Assembly (NCBI GenBank): GCA_018334795.1
Contig: JAGXLH010000020.1
Coordinates: 1 to 19,778 of the forward strand
DNA from: Thermoplasmatota archaeon
GTDB lineage: Archaea > Thermoplasmatota > E2 > DHVEG-1
DNA: 19,778 nt
Direction of reading: 5' to 3'
A model generated the notes under the pieces. The model was not told the DNA's origin. It was given only the letters and a program-made list of their open reading frames with translations, and did not search any database. Position 1 is the stretch's first letter; every line of letters starts with the position of its first letter. Shown piece after piece: positions 7,668 to 14,409 of this stretch. Made by a program: the position numbers and the translations under genes.

Positions 7668-8588
7668 ATGCAACAACTAACCATTGGCATCTTTCACGAT
7701 GACTCATTAGCAAAGGACCTTGGGAAAAAAGCAACAGAAAGCGATATGGTCCTCTTTCATCGAAAAACAGCCGATCAAATTTTTACTTTTGTTTATCCAG
7801 TTGAAGATAAAATCATTCCAAAAAGCCAAATTATCGGTATGATTGATTTTGCCATCGTTTCTGCAGAACAAATCACACCCGCACTTGGCGAAACTATACT
7901 TATGTTAGATTCTGTAAACATCAAAAAAGGGATCATTATCATCGAACCATACATGGATACTACCCAACTTGAAAAAATGATCCAGGATACTTCTCTAAGT
8001 TCATTTCAAATAATGCCTCGAGACGTCCATCAAATCATGAAATATCTACAGACTCAAAATATAAAAAAAGATGAAACAGCATCAGTTGCAGTCACCATCG
8101 ATCATTCATTTCATGTTAAAGGAGTAGGAGAAATCATTCTTGGTTTTGTGAACCAGGGAACGGTAAAAAAACATGATAAATTACAATTAATCCCATTAAA
8201 TAAAGAAATCATCGTTCGATCAATTCAAATACAAGACAATGATGTAGATGCCGCATCAGCTGGATCTCGTGTCGGCCTTGCAATAAAAGGAGTTAAGGTT
8301 GATGATTTAAAACGAGGATACTTGCTTTGTTCAGAAGAAACAGCAAAAACATCATCTACCATCAATCTTTCCTTTTCAAAAAATCCTTTTTATCCAAATC
8401 TAAACACGGGTAAATATCATACAACCATAGGCCTTCAAACCGTTCCAATCTCCCTTAAGAAAAAAACAGATGAATCCATCAGCATTAAAACAGAAAGACC
8501 AATAGCATATCTTTCTTATCAACACGTTCTCATCCTTGATTTAAACGCAAAAAAACTTCATCATATGGGAACAGGAAAAATACTCTAA
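7668..8588 (+). CDS. SelB-like (EF-Tu family) translation factor paralogue with degenerate GTPase domain
   Basis: The 306-residue protein has the domain order of an EF-Tu/SelB-type factor. Residues 1 to about 115 occupy the place of the GTPase domain but lack its motifs: GIFHDDSLAKDLGKK stands where GHVDHGK[ST] is expected, and no DxxG or NKxD is found. Residues about 125-205 are a clear EF-Tu domain 2 (VKGVGEIILGFVNQGTVKKHDKLQLIP, then AGSRVGLAIKGV and LKRGYLL). Residues about 215-305 form a domain-3-like barrel. Archaea are known to carry SelB-like paralogues without a functional GTPase site; their role is unsettled. ATG 7668 follows a CAU tRNA gene by 56 bases, with a TATA-like TTAATATATCC at 7620-7630. 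It is convergent with the radical SAM gene, 11 bases apart. Confidence 0.75.
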   Translation: MQQLTIGIFHDDSLAKDLGKKATESDMVLFHRKTADQIFTFVYPVEDKIIPKSQIIGMIDFAIVSAEQITPALGETILMLDSVNIKKGIIIIEPYMDTTQLEKMIQDTSLSSFQIMPRDVHQIMKYLQTQNIKKDETASVAVTIDHSFHVKGVGEIILGFVNQGTVKKHDKLQLIPLNKEIIVRSIQIQDNDVDAASAGSRVGLAIKGVKVDDLKRGYLLCSEETAKTSSTINLSFSKNPFYPNLNTGKYHTTIGLQTVPISLKKKTDESISIKTERPIAYLSYQHVLILDLNAKKLHHMGTGKIL

Positions 8589-8599
8589 AGAATATAATA

Positions 8600-9625
8600 T
8601 CAAGGAATGATCTCTGTTGTATTATTAAATGGCGGATACCATATTCGTTCTTTGATTGGTTCACAAAAACTAGTGTATTTTTCAAGTTCATAAATTAAAT
8701 ATTTGGTCACATCACAAATCGCATCAAAACCATCTTTTCCCCATAATCTTTCACGGTTAGCAAAAAGACATCTTCCACCACAAACTGAATACACATTACA
8801 ATCCAAGCAAGGATCTTGCACATGGATACGATGAAATCCTTCAGAAAGAGATCCAAGATCATTCCATTCGTAATCTGGAGCAATTGGACAAGCAAGAATC
8901 TTTCCATCAGTTGTTATTGAAATCGAGTTATCACCAGATTGACATGGCAGACCAGCGATATCATAAAGTAACCGAGTCATAATACCTCGGAATGGTATGA
9001 TACCTGGTATCCGTTGTTTTTTAACTTCAGCAATCCATTCATCAATCAATTTTTTCAAACCAGGCTTATAATTATCTTCTGCCCATTGTTTAAATTCATC
9101 TAATTCCCAGAGTGCACTCCATACCACATCTAACTGCCAATGAACCAAAGGAAAAAGATCTAACAAATGAGTAACATCATCATAAATATCAGTATTTTTT
9201 GACACCGCCATTCTAGCAATAAGTTCACCTTGAAAACCAGAGTCATAAATGATATCACGAGCTGTTAATACCTGGTCATAACAACCTTGTTGCCGATAAT
9301 TATCAGTAATATGCTTTCGACCATCAATGGAAAGAAGTATAGTATCAAATGATGAGAGATCATCAGCGATTTTTTCAACAAAATATCCGTTCGTATTTAT
9401 CACAAAATGCTTCGCTGGAAGTTTTTTTAGCAATCGTTTTACTACGTTAGGGCGAAGTAAGGGTTCACCACCATAAAAAGCAACGATAGATTCAGAATCT
9501 TTTGCAATTCGTTTCTGCAATAAATCCACATCATACGAGATATCATCCGGCATCCCATGAAGACTTCCCCCACAGTATGAACAATGAAGATTACATAACG
9601 GTGTGGTCATTACAACATATAACAT
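8600..9625 (-). CDS. Radical SAM/SPASM protein, AF0577-type putative peptide-modifying enzyme
   Basis: A radical SAM enzyme of 341 residues. The 4Fe-4S/SAM motif is CNLHCSYC (Cys11, 15, 18), followed by the YGGEPLL (GGE) motif and strands NTNGYF and LLSIDG. The C-terminal third is a SPASM-type region that should hold auxiliary clusters: PCQSGDNS, DGKILACPIAPDY, DPCLDCNVYSVCGGRC and a final CDVT. This architecture matches the archaeal AF0577-like family, thought to modify peptides or proteins; no substrate is established. The ATG at 9625 begins a few residues before the cluster motif as in relatives; an upstream TTG at 9652 is unlikely. A TATA-like stretch near 9660-9668 would give a very short leader. 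No obvious precursor peptide lies beside it. Confidence 0.88.
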   Translation of the reverse strand: MLYVVMTTPLCNLHCSYCGGSLHGMPDDISYDVDLLQKRIAKDSESIVAFYGGEPLLRPNVVKRLLKKLPAKHFVINTNGYFVEKIADDLSSFDTILLSIDGRKHITDNYRQQGCYDQVLTARDIIYDSGFQGELIARMAVSKNTDIYDDVTHLLDLFPLVHWQLDVVWSALWELDEFKQWAEDNYKPGLKKLIDEWIAEVKKQRIPGIIPFRGIMTRLLYDIAGLPCQSGDNSISITTDGKILACPIAPDYEWNDLGSLSEGFHRIHVQDPCLDCNVYSVCGGRCLFANRERLWGKDGFDAICDVTKYLIYELEKYTSFCEPIKERIWYPPFNNTTEIIP

Positions 9626-9678
9626 GCTCGTAGCACTGAACCGCAGTAACAATAAGGTTCAGATAAGTTTTTCTTAAG

Positions 9679-9696
9679 AAAAAAAAATTAAAAAAA
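9679..9696 (-). terminator. Double poly-T terminator after the response regulator gene
   Basis: On the minus strand, just past the response regulator stop, a run of six T is followed after three bases by a run of nine T. This is the typical archaeal intrinsic terminator. It separates the response regulator transcript from the radical SAM gene downstream. Confidence 0.6.
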
Positions 9697-9698
9697 GG

Positions 9699-10094
9699 TT
9701 AATCGTTTGTTTCTTCATCAGAATCGACTTCTAATACTTGGTCGATTCTGAGTTTTAAATCTTCGATGTTAAATGGTTTTTCCACATAATCTTCACCAAG
9801 GAAACCACCCGCATTTTTTGCTACTCGATCAGTTCGAGCAGTTAAAAACACAACTGGAATTTTTTTCCATGATTCATTCTCCTTGATTTTATCAAAGGTT
9901 TTCCAACCGCTCATACCTGGCATCATGATATCTAAAAGAATGAGATCTGGTTTTTCAGTTTCCAAGATTTCTAAACATTTCTCACCACTTTCAACGCCAA
10001 TGATGCGAAAATTTTCCGTAACGTTTTCTAATCCACTTTTAACCGAGAAGATAACATCAGGGTTATCATCAACAATCATAATTTTCTTAGCCAT
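9699..10094 (-). CDS. Stand-alone response regulator receiver protein
   Basis: A CheY-like single-domain receiver of about 131 residues. It has the acidic pair in MIVDDN, the phospho-acceptor Asp in LILLDIMMPGMSG, the switch Thr in VVFLTART, and the Lys in YVEKPF, so all catalytic residues are present. A short acidic tail (DSDEETND) replaces any output domain. Two ATGs are adjacent (10097 and 10094); GAGG of the GAGGTGG Shine-Dalgarno is seven bases from the second, which I choose. No histidine kinase is adjacent. It is paralogous to the receiver protein at 1-287. It is divergent from rqcH across a 320-base control region. Confidence 0.93.
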   Translation of the reverse strand: MAKKIMIVDDNPDVIFSVKSGLENVTENFRIIGVESGEKCLEILETEKPDLILLDIMMPGMSGWKTFDKIKENESWKKIPVVFLTARTDRVAKNAGGFLGEDYVEKPFNIEDLKLRIDQVLEVDSDEETND

Positions 10095-10152
10095 CATTCC
10101 ACCTCAATAATGAAAATCTAATACTCTTTTTCTAAACAACGTAATAGACGGA

Positions 10153-10164
10153 CATATTAATATG
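10153..10164. repeat. Perfect 12-base palindrome CATATTAATATG
   Basis: A perfect dyad about 60 bases upstream of the response regulator start. It could be a TATA-containing operator site for that promoter. It is AT-rich, so a chance origin is possible. Confidence 0.4.
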
Positions 10165-10178
10165 ATTTTCTACAAAAA

Positions 10179-10300
10179 CAGTAGTTCGGAAAGTAGAAAA
10201 CATCTCATAAAATTTTGATACTCTATAAGGAGAGATCTAATTTCAACATTTTCAAATAAATCTCTGTTTAGCCTTATTTCGGCCACTTTCCGAAGTACTG
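10179..10300. repeat. Long inverted repeat with 18-base arms
   Basis: CAGTAGTTCGGAAAGTAG at 10179-10196 is inverted at 10283-10300 (reverse complement CAGTACTTCGGAAAGTGG), matching at 16 of 18 positions, with 86 bases between arms. The shared core is TTCGGAAAGT. It may be a pair of oppositely oriented regulator sites, or the base of a structured RNA. The right arm can alternatively form a small hairpin with TTCGG at 10278-10282. Confidence 0.6.
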
Positions 10301-10414
10301 AAAAAAATAAGTCGATTCATTGAAAATTAGAAAAAAAGTGTTAATGATAAACTAAAAAAGACCTAATGAAAGAAAGGACTTTTAAAGAAGGGATGGTTTA
10401 AACCCGTTGAGATT

Positions 10415-12376
10415 ATGAACCAACAACTTGCCGCACTGGACATTTACACAATCGTTTTCGAATTACAGGATCTCATTGGTAGCTATATCGATAAAATATA
10501 TCAACTTTCAAATGACGTAGTCATAATCCGTGTGAACAACAGGGAATCAAAACAAAAAGAGATATTATATGCGAATAGAAATGGGGTGTTTTTCCGAACT
10601 AATCAATCTTTTGAAACACCAATGAAACCCACCACCTTTGCTATGACCTTAAGAAAACACATCACCAATGGTAGAATTACATCTATTGAACAACATGAAT
10701 TTGACCGTATTATTAAAATAAAAATTCAAAAAAGAGAAACGTACACGCTTCTCTTTGAATTAATCCCAAATGGTAACAGTATGCTGCTTAATCAAGATGG
10801 ACGAATCCTAATGCCATTGAAACATCAACATTGGTCACAACGAAGTATTAGAACAAATATAATGTATCAACCACCACCAAGTCAAGTTAATCCATTTACA
10901 ATTTCTTTTAAAGATTTTGATTCACTTCTTAAAGAAAGTGATGCAGATCTTGTTCGTACTTGCGCAGTAAAACTAAGTTTAGGAGGAAGATACGCTGAAG
11001 AATTCTGCAATCATCTTTCAATTCCAAAAGAAACACTAGCAGAAGATCTATCAGTAGAACAAAGAAAACAAATCTATACACAGTTACAACAATTTCTTCA
11101 ACCTTTTAAAGAACATAAGTTCTCTCCAACATTAGTCATTGATAATGATAAAAAAATAATTATCCCGTTTCCATTTACAATCTATAAAAATAAAGAAAAT
11201 AAAGCACTATCCTCTTTCTCTGAAGGCATCAAAAAAAATCTTGATGTGAACACTCAACAAATAAAAATTTCACCACTTGAAAAAAAGAAGGAAAAAATAA
11301 TTCGTCAAAAAAAACAACAAGAAAGAGCAATCAAGGATTTTGATAAAAAAATTCATGATAAGAAACATCAGGGAGACATCATTTATCTTCACTACCAAAC
11401 TATTGAACAATTAATTTCACAGATTCAAAAAAACAGAAAACTTCTTACGAAAAAAGAACTAGAAACTATCCTCAATCAAAAAGAAATCGTGAAAGAGTAT
11501 TCACCGGATTCACCACTGCTCACTCTTCTTTTACCAGACGAACATAAAAATATAACCCCCATTAAAATCGATTATCGAAAAAGCGTTGCTGAGAACGCTG
11601 AATTATCTTATAAAAAAAGTAAAAAGTTAGCGCGAAAGAAACAAGGGGCAATTAATGCTTTAGAAAAAACAAAACAAAAAATTTCTTCTTTAGAAAAACA
11701 AGAAGAAAACCATATTCAACAACAGTTAAAACAAAATCAAAATAAGCAAAAATCACAAAAACAATTCTGGTTTGAAAAATATCGTTGGTGCATTTCAAGC
11801 AATGGCAATCTCATCCTGGGAGGAAAAGATGCAAAAACAAATGATCAACTCATAAAAAAACATTTAGAAAAAGAAGATCGTTATGCCCATGCAGATATTC
11901 ATGGTGCTCCAAGCTGTATTTTAAAAAACAAAGATGTCGAGGGTAAACCAAAGGATTTTTCTGAAGAAGCAGTACAGGAAGCATGCACGTTTTCAGCTTG
12001 TTACTCTAGATCTTGGAAGCAATTTGCTGAAGCTCAAGCATATTGGGTTCTTCCAAATCAAGTGAGTAAAACTCCTCAAAGCGGAGAGTTTGTTCCTAAA
12101 GGAGCATTTATCATTCGCGGTAAACGAAATTATTGTACATGTAAAATGCAGATTGGTATTGGAATTATCAATATCGAAGAAGCAAAAAAAATTATGGGTG
12201 GTCCTCCTTCTGCGATAAAAAAATGGTGTGAACATTATGTCATAATCGAACCAGGAACAAAGAAATCATCATCTATTGCAAAAGAAATCTCTGATTTCTT
12301 GAATTCAACACCAACCTTAATTCAAAAAGTCCTGCCACCTGGTGAATCCCGCATTATTTCAACGTCAAAAACATAA
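10415..12376 (+). CDS. rqcH: RqcH / NEMF-family (NFACT) ribosome quality-control factor
   Basis: Archaeal homologue of Rqc2/NEMF/RqcH, which binds the peptidyl-tRNA of split large ribosomal subunits and adds C-terminal Ala-type tails to stalled chains. The 653-residue protein has an NFACT-N domain carrying the diagnostic Asp97-Arg98 (EFDRIIKI), a middle region with HhH-like helices, a Lys/Gln-rich coiled coil (about 285-450), and an NFACT-R domain near 455-565 with RYAHADIHGAPS, the AYWVLPNQVSKTP stretch and GEFVPKGAFIIRGKRNY. The ATG at 10415 begins the standard N-terminus. pelA follows 29 bases downstream on the same strand, so the two probably form one transcript for ribosome rescue. Confidence 0.95.
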   Translation: MNQQLAALDIYTIVFELQDLIGSYIDKIYQLSNDVVIIRVNNRESKQKEILYANRNGVFFRTNQSFETPMKPTTFAMTLRKHITNGRITSIEQHEFDRIIKIKIQKRETYTLLFELIPNGNSMLLNQDGRILMPLKHQHWSQRSIRTNIMYQPPPSQVNPFTISFKDFDSLLKESDADLVRTCAVKLSLGGRYAEEFCNHLSIPKETLAEDLSVEQRKQIYTQLQQFLQPFKEHKFSPTLVIDNDKKIIIPFPFTIYKNKENKALSSFSEGIKKNLDVNTQQIKISPLEKKKEKIIRQKKQQERAIKDFDKKIHDKKHQGDIIYLHYQTIEQLISQIQKNRKLLTKKELETILNQKEIVKEYSPDSPLLTLLLPDEHKNITPIKIDYRKSVAENAELSYKKSKKLARKKQGAINALEKTKQKISSLEKQEENHIQQQLKQNQNKQKSQKQFWFEKYRWCISSNGNLILGGKDAKTNDQLIKKHLEKEDRYAHADIHGAPSCILKNKDVEGKPKDFSEEAVQEACTFSACYSRSWKQFAEAQAYWVLPNQVSKTPQSGEFVPKGAFIIRGKRNYCTCKMQIGIGIINIEEAKKIMGGPPSAIKKWCEHYVIIEPGTKKSSSIAKEISDFLNSTPTLIQKVLPPGESRIISTSKT

Positions 12377-12405
12377 AAAATGAGAAGAAGAGTAGGGTAA
12401 ACGTA

Positions 12406-13449
12406 ATGAAGATTATTCACAAAGATTTAGATCATAATAAAATAAAATTGATGGCAGAAACTCTTGATGACATCTGGCATTTGTCAAATGTTATTCAGCC
12501 GAATGATTTAGTGTTAGCCGTCACCTTCAGAACAGATGATCAACCAACAGATAAAGTGCGTACGAAGAAATCATCTAAGAAACGTATGAAACTTGGAGTT
12601 CGTGTTGAACAAGTCAAATTTCATGAGTTTTCTGATAGGCTACGTATTCATGGTATCATCGAAGAAGGGCCGCAAGATCTTGGATCATATCATACGTTTA
12701 ATGTCACTGCATATAACAATGATAAACTTACTATTGTCAAAGAAGAATGGAAAAAACATGAATTACAACGACTTGATGAAGCCGTGAAACAAACCAGTCA
12801 ATCTTTTGTGTTATTTGTTTCGTTGGATAATGATGAAGCAACCATTGCAGTGCTCAGACAAAGCGGTGTTCAATGGATTACGGATATTGCATCTCATCAA
12901 TCTGGGAAACAATATGAATCTGAAAATAAAGAAAAACAGTATTTTGGAGATATCGTTAAAATTATTAAAGAAAAGATGACGGAGGAAACCACGCTGGTTA
13001 TTGTCGGACCTGGATTTGCTAGAGATCATCTGATAGCATTTGGTCGGGATAAATATCCTTCTTTATTTGATGGATGTTTAAGTTATGCAACAGGTAATGC
13101 AGGGATGAATGGAGTTCATGAAGCAATGAAATCAGGAGTGGTTGAACACATTGCTAAAGAAAACAGAGTTGTTCGTGAAACTAAAATCGTTGATACCGTG
13201 TTTCAAGAAATAAAAAAAGATGGACTCGTTGCTTATGGTTTCGATCATGTTCATCGATCTATTGATGCAAGCGCCGTTGAAACATTAGTCATTACTGATA
13301 GTTTAGTACGAACCAAAAGAGGAGATAAATTAGTTCAGGAAGCTGACAACAGACAAAGCGATTTTATCATCATTAACACCATGCATGATGCAGGAAAAAA
13401 ACTAGAAGGATTAGGCGGCATCGCTGCATTACTACGATTTAAAATTTAA
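12406..13449 (+). CDS. pelA: Pelota (Dom34) mRNA surveillance / ribosome rescue factor
   Basis: Archaeal Pelota, which enters the empty A site of stalled ribosomes with aEF1A and recruits ABCE1 for subunit splitting. The 347-residue length is typical. Residues 1-130 form the Sm-like domain A (MKIIHKDL..., KKRMKLGVRVEQVKFHEFSDRLRIHG). The central eRF1-like domain has FVSLDNDEATIAVL and VIVGPGFARDH and, as expected for Pelota, no GGQ motif. The C-terminal domain includes a GLVAYGFDHV segment, the ALETLVITD-like block, and a Gly-rich GLGGIAALLRF ending. It is the second gene after rqcH; its product acts one step upstream of RqcH, generating the split subunits on which RqcH works. Confidence 0.96.
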   Translation: MKIIHKDLDHNKIKLMAETLDDIWHLSNVIQPNDLVLAVTFRTDDQPTDKVRTKKSSKKRMKLGVRVEQVKFHEFSDRLRIHGIIEEGPQDLGSYHTFNVTAYNNDKLTIVKEEWKKHELQRLDEAVKQTSQSFVLFVSLDNDEATIAVLRQSGVQWITDIASHQSGKQYESENKEKQYFGDIVKIIKEKMTEETTLVIVGPGFARDHLIAFGRDKYPSLFDGCLSYATGNAGMNGVHEAMKSGVVEHIAKENRVVRETKIVDTVFQEIKKDGLVAYGFDHVHRSIDASAVETLVITDSLVRTKRGDKLVQEADNRQSDFIIINTMHDAGKKLEGLGGIAALLRFKI

Positions 13450-13463
13450 AAAAATGAAAAAAA
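13448..13463 (-). terminator. Poly-T terminator of the membrane-anchored protein gene
   Basis: On the minus strand two runs of seven T separated by CA follow the gene stop by about 35 bases and run into the end of pelA. This fits convergent gene ends with opposed poly-T terminators. Confidence 0.5.
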
Positions 13464-13493
13464 TGAACCGAATGATATATCTTCTGAAGACAA

Positions 13494-13500
13494 TTTTTTT
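13494..13500 (+). terminator. Poly-T terminator after pelA
   Basis: A run of seven T lies 45 bases past the pelA stop, preceded by the small dyad TCTTCTGAAGA. It sits at the end of the convergent exported-protein gene, so the two transcripts overlap slightly. Confidence 0.5.
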
Positions 13501-14251
13501 ATATCATTCCTCGACCATAGCCAAGGTTAACATAGAATTCTCCAAGTTGATGATTACTCACAATAACACCATCATCATCGCCCGTTGTTTTGGTATCATC
13601 GCCATCATCTTCTGGTTCAAGGAGTTCATGGGTGTAATATGTATATTCAACTGAGATATCAACTGTATTTCCTTTATCTTTGAAATTCTGCCATAATCTC
13701 CACCAAGGCTCACCAGTCTCAATATTAAGCATAACATCAAAATCTGCCATATTCTTATTCATAAATTCTTCTTTTAATTTAGATGTTGCCTCACTTGAAC
13801 TCGGTGCATCCACCGCTCCATCTTTTGGCATTGAATTGACATTATACGAGAATGAATGATTTCCTTCCAATTCAGAAGTTTCATCTCTTGATTTTCCATC
13901 AAGACTTACCTCAACAGTTAATGTATCGGCTCCTCTTGTTCTCAGTAACCCAAATGTGTTATCGTCTTCCCAGTCAATTTTAATCATGACTTGTGTTAAG
14001 ACAGACCCACTTGTACTCTCAATCGAATAAGAACTTTCAAAAGGACTTCCTTTGTCAACCATCGGAGATTCAATCGTTTTACTACCTGTGCGTTGTGTCC
14101 AAGTATACTTATACTCCATGTCTGTATGATCTGTATCTATCGTAGTATCATCAGAAGAGGGAGCGCTATATAATGCAATACCTGCACCAGCTACAACAAG
14201 AATTACTACTCCAACAATAAGAATAATTTTGTCATTTTTCTTAAGATTCAT
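13499..14251 (-). CDS. Membrane-anchored extracellular protein, unknown
   Basis: A 250-residue protein with a short basic N-terminus (MNLKKNDK) and one hydrophobic helix at about residues 9-28 (IILIVGVVILVVAGAGIALY), followed by an acidic Asp/Ser/Thr-rich stretch. The remainder looks like a beta-rich exported domain (YKYTWTQRTGS, VLTQVMIKIDWEDDN, LTVEVSLDGK, DISVEYTYYTHEL) and ends with an Asp-rich linker. There is no lipobox, so the helix is an uncleaved anchor or signal. The ATG at 14251 is chosen because AGGTGT lies just upstream and a TATA-like box lies at 14291-14300; the frame extends to 14278 without support. No family recognised. The next upstream gene on this strand is a lipoprotein, so two exported proteins lie together, probably with separate promoters. 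Confidence 0.8.
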   Translation of the reverse strand: MNLKKNDKIILIVGVVILVVAGAGIALYSAPSSDDTTIDTDHTDMEYKYTWTQRTGSKTIESPMVDKGSPFESSYSIESTSGSVLTQVMIKIDWEDDNTFGLLRTRGADTLTVEVSLDGKSRDETSELEGNHSFSYNVNSMPKDGAVDAPSSSEATSKLKEEFMNKNMADFDVMLNIETGEPWWRLWQNFKDKGNTVDISVEYTYYTHELLEPEDDGDDTKTTGDDDGVIVSNHQLGEFYVNLGYGRGMI

Positions 14252-14290
14252 TGAGACACCTTTATAAATTATGCACATTTTTATTTTTCT

Positions 14291-14300
14291 ATTATTATAA
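14291..14300 (-). promoter_or_regulatory. TATA-like box for the membrane-anchored protein gene
   Basis: TTATAATAAT on the minus strand, about 40 bases upstream of the ATG at 14251. It would give a leader of about 20 bases holding the AGGTGT Shine-Dalgarno. Confidence 0.35.
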
Positions 14301-14409
14301 GTATGTTTACTCCTTTATTAAAGTTTTTCATCATATCGAGAAATATCAATATTTAAACTCCATTCATATGATTAATATTCAAAACCAATAGTTTTATTTT
14401 TTATAATTA

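Larger units (their letters stand above)
10095..10414. promoter_or_regulatory. Divergent control region between the response regulator gene and rqcH
   Basis: A 320-base AT-rich gap without a convincing gene. It holds the GAGGTGG Shine-Dalgarno of the response regulator (about 10098-10105, minus), a perfect 12-base palindrome at 10153-10164, a long inverted repeat with arms at 10179-10196 and 10283-10300, a smaller ATCTC/GAGAT pair between the arms, and A-rich sequence with a TTTTAAAG stretch near 10379 before rqcH. At least two promoters must lie here; their boxes cannot be fixed by eye. Confidence 0.5.

Noticed and set aside
13454..13654. 66-residue plus-strand frame after pelA
   Set aside because: Antisense to the exported-protein gene and overlapping terminator runs; no ribosome site at its start.
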